DNA of 40,003 nucleotides from a virus. Numbering within the stretch: position 1 is the stretch's first letter; each line of letters starts with the position of its first letter. This document shows positions 1 through 6,437 of this stretch, in pieces. The position numbers and the translations under genes were made by a program. The stretch spans positions 1 through 40,003 of the IMG/VR virus record IMGVR_UViG_3300047354_000101. The stretch is one strand, 5' to 3'. The notes below the pieces were generated by a model, which was given only the letters and a program-made list of their open reading frames with translations, searched no databases and was not told the DNA's origin.

Positions 1-361
1 ATTGAAATGAAACACTTTTTTTAGATTTCCAGGTCTTAAGTCATTGATTTTATTACATTTTTTATGTTTTATTCAACTGATTATCTATCAGTTACCATTT
101 AATATGTGTTTCAAAACTACCTAACCCCTTGATATTGTTACAGAATACCACCTAGTGAGTATAAAACCTTTTTTTGCTTAGTATAGTATCAACATTTTCT
201 AAAATAACTTACATTAATTTCTTCAGTAAAAACAAACACTTAACAAATTAATTCAATTTATTTCACATTTTTATCATTTTTTACTTGTATTAATTTTGAT
301 TACATGCTCTACTTTAATCATCAGCAAGGCAACTAGCCAAGTTGGTAAGAAGTAAAAGAAA

Positions 362-469
362 GTTTTTAGTTTGAGAAAAGCGTTCTTTTAGTAAGCATAA
401 GAAACTAAGTCTTATTAATCGCAACAAAACAAAATAGAAGGTTTCAGTTTTGAGATAATCGTTCTTGTA
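362..469. repeat. Diverged direct repeat pair, 29 bases, 79-base period
   Basis: Bases 362-390 and 441-469 match at 22 of 29 positions by manual alignment, sharing the core GAGA-A-A and the block CGTTCTT. Between the copies lies a small hairpin (ATAAGA / TCTTAT around a 7-base loop). Repeats like this in the non-coding start of phage genomes are often protein-binding or origin elements; the role here is inferred only. Confidence 0.5.
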
Positions 470-484
470 ACAACTTTCCCAAAA

Positions 485-523
485 CATTTTAAAAAAACTT
501 CTTGACTAACAAAGTTTAAAATG
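485..523. repeat. Inverted repeat / stem-loop with a 12-bp stem
   Basis: CATTTTAAA-ACTT (485-500, with three extra A as a bulge) pairs with AAGTTTAAAATG (512-523) around an 11-base loop. It is the strongest hairpin of the AT-rich section and sits just before the GC-richer structured block. It may be a terminator-like or origin-related element; no long T run follows on the plus strand. Confidence 0.5.
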
Positions 524-564
524 CTCAACTGATAATACGAAAAGACAAAAGGAAACGACAACCT

Positions 565-870
565 TTTAAAAAAATAGTGCAAGTGCGATACTTAAGACAT
601 CGAACCTATCAAGTGCAACTTCACTATACGATAGATGCGAATGCTTACCCATATGTGGGCAAGACATGGGCTAACTAGGTGTGCCAAAAGGGTGGTAACT
701 TCTTAGACTAGACAAGTGCCAAGTAAGAGGCTTGTTGAATATGGGAAAAGTGCGACCAACGAAATCCTAGGGTGGTCAATGGTAAGTAGGCGAGAAATTT
801 CTAGAAGGGCAAGTTTTGTTTGTTGTCTTGTCCTTTCCCTACGGTGCTAGGGCTTTAATCTACAAACTAT
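565..870 (+). ncRNA. Candidate structured non-coding RNA
   Basis: This gene-free block has much higher GC than its surroundings (27/60 in 601-660 and 28/60 in 661-720, against 8/60 in 241-300), the usual signature of a structured RNA in an AT-rich genome. Stems that can be drawn by eye: 574-584/618-627, 645-652/666-674, 699-705/724-730, 754-758/773-777, 805-813/827-835 and 837-841/848-852. The motif AAGTGC occurs four times (581, 611, 714, 748) and AGGGTGGT twice (689, 769). No tRNA, tmRNA, RNase P or 6S hallmark is recognised. The strand is assumed plus because it precedes the rightward arm; no clear promoter of its own is seen. Confidence 0.4.
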
Positions 871-941
871 ATTACATGAAAAGTGAGCTAAGAGTTTAAG
901 AGAAAAACACTTGGGTTATATACCTAAAACAATTACCTTAT

Positions 942-1050
942 GGCATCAAGATAAATGCCTCATGTAGTGAATTAACCTAATGACTAAGGGCATTGTGAAT
1001 ATTTTTTATAATGCCCTTTACATTGTGTTGTTAAAGGGTATAATGCCCTT
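942..1050 (+). promoter_or_regulatory. Cluster of GGGCAT/ATGCCC hairpins before the first early gene
   Basis: Three related stem-loops follow one another: GGCAT 942-946 with ATGCC 955-959; AAGGGCAT 986-993 with ATGCCCTT 1011-1018; AAGGG 1034-1038 with CCCTT 1046-1050. The 12-mer TATAATGCCCTT occurs at both 1007-1018 and 1039-1050, 32 bp apart (about three helical turns). The middle hairpin, followed by TTTAC, could end transcription of the upstream RNA block; alternatively the repeats are operator sites, since one lies exactly on the promoter -10 box. Which of the two is inference. Confidence 0.5.
1017..1044 (+). promoter_or_regulatory. Sigma70-type early promoter
   Basis: TTTACA (1017-1022), a 16-base spacer and a perfect TATAAT (1039-1044) lie 35 bases before the start of the first gene. 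The -10 box sits in the loop of the third hairpin of the repeat cluster, so access may be controlled by a repressor or by structure. It would begin the main rightward early transcript. Confidence 0.6.
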
Positions 1051-1078
1051 AACTTTAACCATTAATGGAGAATACAAC

Positions 1079-1435
1079 ATGGCTATTAAAACAATCAATG
1101 CAACTTTTTGGAAACAATCAACGGGTTTAACGGGTCAAAACTTGACACAATCAAACCAAAAAAAGTTTACTAGAGTTGCTAAGAAGTATAAAAAGGTTAC
1201 AGAAAAATCACTTTCTAAGACTAGATTATACAAGGCTAGTAGGGTTGGAGCAAGAAACTTGAAGAAGGAGTTTGGTACTAGAATTGGTAGTACTAGCATT
1301 GCGACCTTTGAAATGTTACTTACTGCAATTGATAAAGAACTCAATGGAGTTAAGCACTCTATTGAATTTGGTGAGTTTCAAGTTAAGTCTTACAATGACT
1401 TTGCTAACTCAACTGCTACTAGGAAAAAAGCCTAG
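1079..1435 (+). CDS. First early protein, basic, unknown
   Basis: A 118-residue protein. The frame is open upstream to 980, but the ATG at 1079 is chosen because GGAG (1067-1070) lies 8 bases before it and the promoter box (1039-1044) would otherwise be inside the gene. It is rich in Lys, Arg, Ser and Thr, mostly in the first 75 residues, with no membrane segment and no family I recognise. Being the first gene behind a strong early promoter and flanked by a strong hairpin, it is a candidate host-takeover or nucleic-acid-binding protein; that role is inferred from position and charge only. Confidence 0.75.
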   Translation: MAIKTINATFWKQSTGLTGQNLTQSNQKKFTRVAKKYKKVTEKSLSKTRLYKASRVGARNLKKEFGTRIGSTSIATFEMLLTAIDKELNGVKHSIEFGEFQVKSYNDFANSTATRKKA

Positions 1436-1444
1436 TAAGGTTAA

Positions 1445-1481
1445 GTACAATGTGATATATTCCCCTTGTATCGCATTGTAC
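1445..1481 (+). terminator. 13-bp hairpin after the first early gene
   Basis: Bases 1445-1457 pair with 1469-1481 over 13 bp with one G-T wobble and an 11-base loop, followed by CCTTTAAC. It directly follows the first early gene. It may be a partial terminator or an mRNA-stabilising 3' end that sets the first gene apart from the rest of the operon. The T run is short, so complete termination is doubtful. Confidence 0.55.
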
Positions 1482-1521
1482 CCTTTAACTACACAACTAA
1501 ACCAACTTAGGAGAATACCCC

Positions 1522-1725
1522 ATGACTAGTAGACAAGAATTATTTATGATGTTAGATAGAGTTAATAAATCTTACAATCTAGAACTTGACTTAAATCATT
1601 CATCAATATATGGTGGTTGGCAATTAACAAATAAAGAAGGCAGTACTATAATTAAACATAGAGTACCCATAAGAGAAATGTTATCTTTTCTTGATGGTAT
1701 GAGTAAAGCAAAGGAGATGTTATGA
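1522..1725 (+). CDS. Small early protein, unknown
   Basis: A 67-residue protein with a good ribosome site (AGGAG about 10 bases before the ATG). It is acidic to neutral with a central Trp-Gly-containing stretch and no motif I can name. Its leader resembles that of the first gene (CCCTT...AACCA...GGAGAATAC), suggesting duplicated translation signals. Its stop overlaps the next start as ATGA, so the two are translationally coupled. Small early phage genes of this kind often act on host processes; nothing here shows which. Confidence 0.65.
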   Translation: MTSRQELFMMLDRVNKSYNLELDLNHSSIYGGWQLTNKEGSTIIKHRVPIREMLSFLDGMSKAKEML

Positions 1726-1826
1726 AAAAAACAATTACTGAAAAAGAATTTAAAATAGCAGTCTTGAGAATATGCTTAAACAAAATATTACTTGACAACA
1801 TAAAAAAGAAACTAACAAATCAGTAA
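1722..1826 (+). CDS. Very small protein, 34 residues, unknown
   Basis: The ATG overlaps the upstream stop (ATGA) and AAGGAG at 1711-1716 gives a strong ribosome site. The peptide is Lys- and Ile/Leu-rich with an amphipathic helix-like pattern and no membrane segment. The coupling and ribosome site are the only evidence that it is real; the next gene begins 15 bases later. Confidence 0.45.
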   Translation: MKKTITEKEFKIAVLRICLNKILLDNIKKKLTNQ

Positions 1827-1840
1827 AGGATATTACCCCC

Positions 1841-2431
1841 ATGATTACAACTAAAAACATAATAGCTATATACAAACTAGCTAAACCAAGTGAGATAAAA
1901 CATGGCTTAACTTGGTACGTCAACGCTAACTCAGACTGTAGGGAGATAGCTGAGAAACTTGAACTACCCTTACATATTGTGATAGGGGTAGTATCTGCAC
2001 TAAGTCCTAATAACAAGTGGGAACGTAACATAATCAATGCAGAAGATTTATGTACTGCCTTTATCAATGGGCAAGATATGGATAGCATCAAGGTTAGCAC
2101 ATATCATAAGATGAAGGAGAAAGCATGGAGTATATTACAATCAATGCCAAGCTATGATGAAACTATTGATATACTCAATGGCAAGAAAATTGTATCATTC
2201 TTTAGGAATATAAGTGGAGATGAAACTGATATTACTATTGATGGACATGCTAGAAATATCTACTACAATGATAAACAAGGCTTGACAACACCTAATACAA
2301 ACATTAAAAAGAATGAGTATAAGGATATACAAAAGGCATATGCTAGGGCATCTAAAAAGCTAGGTATCAAGGCATACGAATTGCAAGCTATAACATGGGT
2401 AGCATGGAGACGAATACATGGAATTACATAA
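1841..2431 (+). CDS. Conserved phage protein of unknown function (cyanophage DUF7178-like)
   Basis: A 196-residue protein. It resembles a protein I recall from marine and cyanophages, with the blocks VSALSPNNKWERN (about residues 51-63), a central TIDGHARN and a C-terminal AYELQAITWVAWRR. The helical layout with a conserved Asp-Gly-His and an Asn/Trp-rich block hints at a helix-hairpin-helix-glycosylase-like fold, but this is a guess. It begins the block of replication-independent early genes; its 3' end overlaps the next gene by 14 bases in another frame. Confidence 0.7.
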   Translation: MITTKNIIAIYKLAKPSEIKHGLTWYVNANSDCREIAEKLELPLHIVIGVVSALSPNNKWERNIINAEDLCTAFINGQDMDSIKVSTYHKMKEKAWSILQSMPSYDETIDILNGKKIVSFFRNISGDETDITIDGHARNIYYNDKQGLTTPNTNIKKNEYKDIQKAYARASKKLGIKAYELQAITWVAWRRIHGIT

Positions 2432-2684
2432 CGTATCACTTAATAGGTTAGTACCTATATACTTAATGAGTTCATACTTATACTATGAATGTGATTTGAA
2501 TGTACTAAAAGATGAAGAATTTGACTATGTCTGTAAAAAGTTATATGATAATTTTGATGACGTTACACATATGCACAAACACTTACTTGATAAAGATAAC
2601 TTGAAGGCAGGTAGTGGATATGGTATAACTTATACAAATATGATTATGAGTAGTGCTATGAGTTGGTATAAGGAGAATGAATAA
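2418..2684 (+). CDS. LigA-N-terminus-like small protein
   Basis: An 88-residue protein with the pattern SYLYYECDLNVLKDEEFDYV (about residues 19-38). It recalls domain Ia of NAD-dependent DNA ligases, where a tyrosine pair and a D-E/A-E/Y-D motif bind NMN. The adenylation and later domains are absent, so it cannot ligate on its own. Small stand-alone proteins of this look are frequent in marine phages and their role is not known to me. It starts inside the previous gene and shares one base with the next start. Confidence 0.65.
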   Translation: MELHNVSLNRLVPIYLMSSYLYYECDLNVLKDEEFDYVCKKLYDNFDDVTHMHKHLLDKDNLKAGSGYGITYTNMIMSSAMSWYKENE

Positions 2685-2842
2685 TGATACAAAAAAATGA
2701 TGTAGCTACAAAACTAAAACAGATAATAAAAGTAGCTAGAGAATATGAGATAGATGCTGACTCACAAATAGATGGGTATGACTATTTAATTAATGACGTA
2801 GAAAAACTTTTGAAGGAGATGCAACATGATACAAGTAACTAG
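2684..2842 (+). CDS. Small protein, 52 residues, unknown
   Basis: The ATG shares a base with the upstream stop (TAATG), and AAGGAG lies about 9 bases before it. The peptide is helical with mixed charge (many Lys, Asp, Glu) and no motif. Its 3' end overlaps the next gene by 17 bases. Reality rests on coupling and ribosome site. Confidence 0.5.
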   Translation: MIQKNDVATKLKQIIKVAREYEIDADSQIDGYDYLINDVEKLLKEMQHDTSN

Positions 2843-3041
2843 ACAATCTGTATTGACAAGAAAAATAAATACAATGGAACTACCTATATCACAAGAGCAT
2901 CTAGATATCTATGATACTGTAGGAGATATACTAGTACAAGATGCTTTTCCTAATTTAGATAAGGAGCAACGTGAGTTCTTGATAAGTGGTATAACACCCC
3001 AAGAATGGAATGAAACTTTTGGAGAAGAGGAGAATGAATAA
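2826..3041 (+). CDS. Conserved small phage protein with an EWNETFG end
   Basis: A 71-residue acidic protein with AAGGAG before the start. It matches a small family I recall from many phages: an RK..TMELPI start, a central acidic helix, and a C-terminal block of the form REFL-SGI-P-EW---FG (about residues 48-66). The family's function is unknown to me. It shares a base with the next gene (TAATG), continuing the coupled string of small early genes. Confidence 0.7.
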   Translation: MIQVTRQSVLTRKINTMELPISQEHLDIYDTVGDILVQDAFPNLDKEQREFLISGITPQEWNETFGEEENE

Positions 3042-3256
3042 TGAAACATTGGTATACTAAAGAAGAAATGGGCGAAGGTTTCCAATATAATCAAGAAGAA
3101 CATGATGACAATCAATATAATTCCTTGGTTGTTATTGATGAGCATGAAGAAAACACCATGCGAACTAAGTATCTCATAAGAGATGTATGGGATATGGAGA
3201 AACTACTTGACTTAAAGAAACATTTAGATAATATAATATTAGATAGGAGACAATAA
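3041..3256 (+). CDS. Small acidic protein, unknown
   Basis: A 71-residue protein rich in Glu, Asp, His and Asn in its first half and helical, charged in its second half. There is no membrane segment or recognised motif. GAGGAG precedes the start and both ends are coupled to neighbours by TAATG overlaps. It belongs to the early small-gene string. Confidence 0.65.
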   Translation: MKHWYTKEEMGEGFQYNQEEHDDNQYNSLVVIDEHEENTMRTKYLIRDVWDMEKLLDLKKHLDNIILDRRQ

Positions 3257-3546
3257 TGGCTAAAAATCAATTTGGAAAATCAAAAGAAATAGACAATGCT
3301 TATGCTACATATAGAGTTGACAACCCTAGTAATGGCATGTATTTTGAATGGAAAATCCTTAAGACATACCAAGTAAAGTCTAATGAGGATAAAAATGAGT
3401 ATGCTAGATGGTTTACTGCATGTAAATCCCCTATGACATACGATAGTTGGGAGTATGGAGATGCCTACATAAGTGAAATCATGTCTGTAAACCCTAAATT
3501 AATCAATGCAACTGAAGAATGGAGAAAAGAATATGACATTAACTAA
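3256..3546 (+). CDS. Small protein with aromatic-rich core, unknown
   Basis: A 96-residue protein; AGGAG lies before the start, which shares a base with the previous stop. It has conserved-looking Tyr/Trp spacing (YFEWKILKTYQ, then YARWF and a Cys-containing turn, then DSWEYGDAYISE), suggesting a small beta-rich fold. I do not recognise the family. Its last 14 bases overlap the start of the membrane protein that follows. Confidence 0.65.
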   Translation: MAKNQFGKSKEIDNAYATYRVDNPSNGMYFEWKILKTYQVKSNEDKNEYARWFTACKSPMTYDSWEYGDAYISEIMSVNPKLINATEEWRKEYDIN

Positions 3547-3736
3547 TAAAATGATACTAATGATATGCCTAATGTTAGGAACTGCTATGTTTATCAATGG
3601 GTTAAACGAGTTAATGTATGAAGTAGGTTTGGTTTATATACTATCATACACCCTATCAATCGTAATGTTATGTGTAGGCATTCGACTACTAACAAAAATA
3701 GAGGATAATACAAATGGAAGAGGAAGAACTGTATAA
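3533..3736 (+). CDS. Small membrane protein with two transmembrane segments
   Basis: A 67-residue protein. The ATG at 3533 is chosen over the one at 3506 because GGAG (3521-3524) lies 8 bases before it. Two hydrophobic stretches (about residues 6-23 and 30-50) predict a hairpin in the inner membrane with a short polar tail. It could act in host-envelope alteration, superinfection exclusion or as an early membrane effector; no sequence motif supports one choice. Both ends overlap neighbours. Confidence 0.6.
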   Translation: MTLTNKMILMICLMLGTAMFINGLNELMYEVGLVYILSYTLSIVMLCVGIRLLTKIEDNTNGRGRTV

Positions 3737-3824
3737 TCTATTTGAGGAAACTCTTAGAGATGATGAAGAAGACTGTTTACCCTTAGAAGAAATACCAACT
3801 TTATATGGAGATTGCTATGGCTAA
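3714..3824 (+). CDS. Very small acidic protein, 36 residues
   Basis: An ATG within the end of the membrane-protein gene opens a 36-residue frame that is strongly acidic (about a third Glu/Asp, two Cys). GAGGA lies about 11 bases upstream. It fills the only gap between the membrane protein and the next gene, which supports it being real. Small acidic phage proteins can mimic DNA; that is only a thought here. Confidence 0.4.
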   Translation: MEEEELYNLFEETLRDDEEDCLPLEEIPTLYGDCYG

Positions 3825-4095
3825 TGTAAGTGCAAAAGTAACTGAGATAAATCTAAAAGTAAAACCACAAGAGTTATCAATACTTCTTGATGCTCTTTAT
3901 GATGCTATGAGTGAAATGGAAACTGTTAATGATGACTTCTCACTAGTAACTTTGAATGTAGAAGGTAAGCTACCTTTCTATAAAGTAGAAAAAAAATCTG
4001 ACCCACACGTTAGGGAATGGTTTATCAAGTATAGAAGATTAGCTGTACAACTAGATAGAATGTATGTTAAGGTAATAAAACTAGGAGGAGTATGA
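3817..4095 (+). CDS. Hypothetical protein, 92 residues
   Basis: The start at 3817 is chosen over 3805 because GGAG (3807-3810) stands 6 bases before it. The protein is soluble and helical, with a Glu/Met/Asp-rich centre and a basic C-terminal third. No family is recognised. It directly precedes the methyltransferase gene with a 2-base gap and shares its transcript. Confidence 0.6.
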   Translation: MANVSAKVTEINLKVKPQELSILLDALYDAMSEMETVNDDFSLVTLNVEGKLPFYKVEKKSDPHVREWFIKYRRLAVQLDRMYVKVIKLGGV

Positions 4096-4097
4096 TA

Positions 4098-5291
4098 ATG
4101 AACGTGCTAAGTTTATTTGATGGTTGTAGTGGTGGTCAAGTTGCCTTACAAAAGCTAGGTATCCATGTAGACAACTACTATGCAAGTGAGATAGATAAGT
4201 ATGCAATCAAGGTAACTCAAGCTAACTTTCCTAACACTATTCAGCTAGGAGATGTTACACAAGTAAAGCCTAGTGAAAGGGGTATGGGTGTTGACTATGC
4301 CTTAGACTATGACCCACCTATTGATTTACTTATGGGTGGTTCGCCATGTCAAGGTTTCTCATTCGCAGGACATCAGCTTAACTTTGATGACCCACGTAGT
4401 AAGTTATTCTTTGACTTCATACGTATCAGAGATGAGTGTATGCCTAAGTATGTACTGCTAGAGAATGTACGAATGGCTAAGAAATCACAAGATGTAATAT
4501 CTAAGTATATGGGATTTGAACCACAAGCATTGAACTCAAGCAAAGTATCAGCACAAAATAGATACAGATTGTATTGGTTTGGTAAACGTGTAGGCGATAG
4601 CTATGAGCAGATACCTATACCCCCTATGATTGAAAAGGGTATCACTATGCAAGACATACTAGAAGATGGCTATGCTACAGATGAGATGACTAGCAATGGC
4701 AAGTCACATTGTCTTACTGCAAGATACAATGGTGCAGTATGGTGGAATAGTATTGAACGTAAGCAACGTACTATGGTACTCAAGGATAATCCTACCATGT
4801 CTAAAGATGGATTGATTAGGGTTGGTACTGCTGACCTCAAAGGGCATGACTCAATCAAGCGAGTGTATGCACAAGAAGGTAAAGCACCTACACTCACCAC
4901 CATGCAAGGTGGACATAGAGAACCAAAGGTTGCAGTAGGTAGAATTGTGAATCGTAGACTTGATGAGAATGGTACACGAAAGGATTACCAACTTGAACTA
5001 CCTTACACAAGACAGATAGAAGTTCGCAAAGATGAGAAGTCTAACTGTCTCACTACTGTACAAAAAGATAACGTGCTAGTGTCTAAAGATATGTGGCGAA
5101 AGCTAACACCACTTGAGTGTGAACGATTGCAAACACTACCTGACAACTACACCAATCATGTATCAAACTCACAACGATACAAAATGATTGGCAATGGATG
5201 GACAGTTGATGTGATTGCACATATACTCAAGGGTATACCATTAGCTGAGACGTGGCATGAAATGTATAACAATAACAAGGAGTTAGTATAA
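4098..5291 (+). CDS. DNA (cytosine-5-)-methyltransferase
   Basis: A 397-residue SAM-dependent enzyme that methylates carbon 5 of cytosine in DNA. Motifs in order: SAM-binding LFDGCSGG (residues 6-13), catalytic PCQ loop with Cys84 in GGSPCQGFS, ENV (122-124), QNRYRLYW (153-160), then after a long target-recognition insert a C-terminal TPLECERLQ and IGNG block. All key residues are present. The start at 4098 is preferred to the ATG at 4092 because AGGAGG (4083-4088) is 9 bases before it but only 3 from 4092. No restriction enzyme is adjacent, so it is probably a solitary phage methylase protecting DNA from host restriction. Confidence 0.93.
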   Translation: MNVLSLFDGCSGGQVALQKLGIHVDNYYASEIDKYAIKVTQANFPNTIQLGDVTQVKPSERGMGVDYALDYDPPIDLLMGGSPCQGFSFAGHQLNFDDPRSKLFFDFIRIRDECMPKYVLLENVRMAKKSQDVISKYMGFEPQALNSSKVSAQNRYRLYWFGKRVGDSYEQIPIPPMIEKGITMQDILEDGYATDEMTSNGKSHCLTARYNGAVWWNSIERKQRTMVLKDNPTMSKDGLIRVGTADLKGHDSIKRVYAQEGKAPTLTTMQGGHREPKVAVGRIVNRRLDENGTRKDYQLELPYTRQIEVRKDEKSNCLTTVQKDNVLVSKDMWRKLTPLECERLQTLPDNYTNHVSNSQRYKMIGNGWTVDVIAHILKGIPLAETWHEMYNNNKELV

Positions 5292-5797
5292 TGAATAGAT
5301 TTATTATTGAGAAGACACCACATGAGATTGCTAAGTCTCTATGTGACCAACACGTAGTCAAGATGCCACTTGAAGAAGCACAGATGCTATGCACTACACT
5401 ATGGCATCATGCACCACAGTATGCAGAGGAGCATGACTTGTACAAACCTGTGCATCAGAAGCACCCTTGCACGTTATGGGCAATGGAGTGTCAGCTTAAT
5501 TACATATGGGCATTTAGTTTGTATGATGCTATGTTGACTGAGTACACTAACAGATATAAAAAGATACATGGTGCAGTCAAACACTTCACACCTTTATGGG
5601 AAGGCAGAAAGTTTGTACCTGATTGGAAGAACTTTATGACACCACACCCACAATGCTTTAGTGGGCATGATGATTTGAAGACAGATGAGAGTTTTCCTAT
5701 TGAAGCATACAGAGCATTTTATAAAGTTGACAAACTTAGATTTGCTAGGTATAAGTATACACAGAAACCACAATGGCTAGAAGGAGAAGTAGCATGA
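5291..5797 (+). CDS. Pyrimidine-dimer DNA glycosylase-like protein (Pyr_excise family)
   Basis: A 168-residue protein with the pattern I recall for small phage proteins annotated as pyrimidine dimer DNA glycosylase: CDQHVVKMPLEEAQMLC near residues 18-32, YKPVHQKHPC about 51-60, a W---NY-W block and a terminal A-YRAFY--DK--FA-Y----P-W pattern. These enzymes excise UV photoproducts, which suits a sunlit-ocean phage. Its distance from classical T4 DenV makes the exact activity uncertain. AAGGAG precedes the start, which shares a base with the methyltransferase stop. Confidence 0.7.
   Translation: MNRFIIEKTPHEIAKSLCDQHVVKMPLEEAQMLCTTLWHHAPQYAEEHDLYKPVHQKHPCTLWAMECQLNYIWAFSLYDAMLTEYTNRYKKIHGAVKHFTPLWEGRKFVPDWKNFMTPHPQCFSGHDDLKTDESFPIEAYRAFYKVDKLRFARYKYTQKPQWLEGEVA
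5727..5755 (+). promoter_or_regulatory. Sigma70-type promoter inside the 3' end of the glycosylase-like gene
   Basis: TTGACA (5727-5732), exactly 17 bases, TATAAG (5750-5755): 11 of 12 consensus positions. It lies about 40 bases before the start at 5794 and could drive the next genes including the integrase. Confidence 0.5.
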
Positions 5798-6426
5798 AAG
5801 TAAAACAGTTAATCAAAATCGCAGAAGCAATAACAGGTAAACTACCTGCAGATATGTATGAGTTAGATGAGGTAGAACATAAATCTTATCATAGAGATGA
5901 ACCTATACGAATAGCAGACATGGATGTTGTGTACTTAGTCAGAGCATTTAGGCATCAAGAACGTATGCTGAACAGGCAAGTAGGTGTTACAGATACGGCA
6001 CTCAAGATAGCTAAGGAACGTGACATGTGGAAAGAGAAAGCCATGAACATGGTAGAGAAACAATCATTCAACAAAGTCAAAGAAGCCTTGGCTGAAGTGA
6101 ATAGGCAACCTACTGTTAAGGCAGAAGCATATGACATAGCATGGAAAGAAGTAGATAGGTCTAATGCAAGGGCAAATATGTGGAAGAAAGAGTATGAGAA
6201 GGCAACACACAAGAAGGGTTGCAACTATGTATTCAGCGAGATACCTAACGACACAGAAGGTCAAGCGTTTGTTGACACTATGAAGAAGTATCTTAACAAA
6301 GAATCATATAAGATGCGAGTACGTGGACAACACATCAAGGAAGAACTCAAGGGTACAGGTGCTACCTGTTTTGGTCAAAGATTGGATGAGTCATCTCATA
6401 TGAGAGTTTATGTGGATATTAAATAA
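5794..6426 (+). CDS. Hypothetical coiled-coil-like protein
   Basis: A 210-residue protein. The start at 5794 is chosen because it overlaps the previous stop as ATGA and AAGGAG lies just upstream; the longer frame from 5773 has no such site. The middle (about residues 45-140) is a long charged helix with many Met, Lys and Glu, likely coiled coil. The C-terminal part holds a single Cys pair far apart and a basic GQHIKEELKG segment. No family is recognised. It is the first gene after the 5727 promoter. Confidence 0.65.
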   Translation: MKVKQLIKIAEAITGKLPADMYELDEVEHKSYHRDEPIRIADMDVVYLVRAFRHQERMLNRQVGVTDTALKIAKERDMWKEKAMNMVEKQSFNKVKEALAEVNRQPTVKAEAYDIAWKEVDRSNARANMWKKEYEKATHKKGCNYVFSEIPNDTEGQAFVDTMKKYLNKESYKMRVRGQHIKEELKGTGATCFGQRLDESSHMRVYVDIK

Positions 6427-6437
6427 GGAGAAATACT

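Larger units (their letters stand above)
1..560. other. Extremely AT-rich non-coding left region
   Basis: No credible reading frame is seen on either strand. Composition is extreme: the line 241-300 has only 8 G/C in 60 bases by direct count. Long T and A runs dominate. It holds a diverged 29-base direct repeat (362-390 and 441-469) and a strong inverted repeat (485-500 with 512-523). Such a stretch ahead of the early genes could hold a replication origin, a genome end or a packaging signal, but nothing seen decides between these. Confidence 0.6.

Noticed and set aside
334-349. tRNA D-arm-like string TAGCCAAGTTGGTAAG
   Set aside because: No matching acceptor, anticodon or T-arm follows; the D stem does not close. 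At most a chance likeness or relic.
704-712. GACTAGA resembling the R element of a group I intron core
   Set aside because: No complementary S element downstream and no P/Q elements or split gene around it.
980-1078. Longer first early protein starting at 980
   Set aside because: The promoter and hairpins would lie inside the gene and there is no ribosome site; 1079 has GGAG at 8 bases.
2418-2684. A functional NAD-dependent DNA ligase
   Set aside because: Only a ligase Ia-like pattern is present; no KxDG nucleotidyltransferase site exists in this or adjacent genes.
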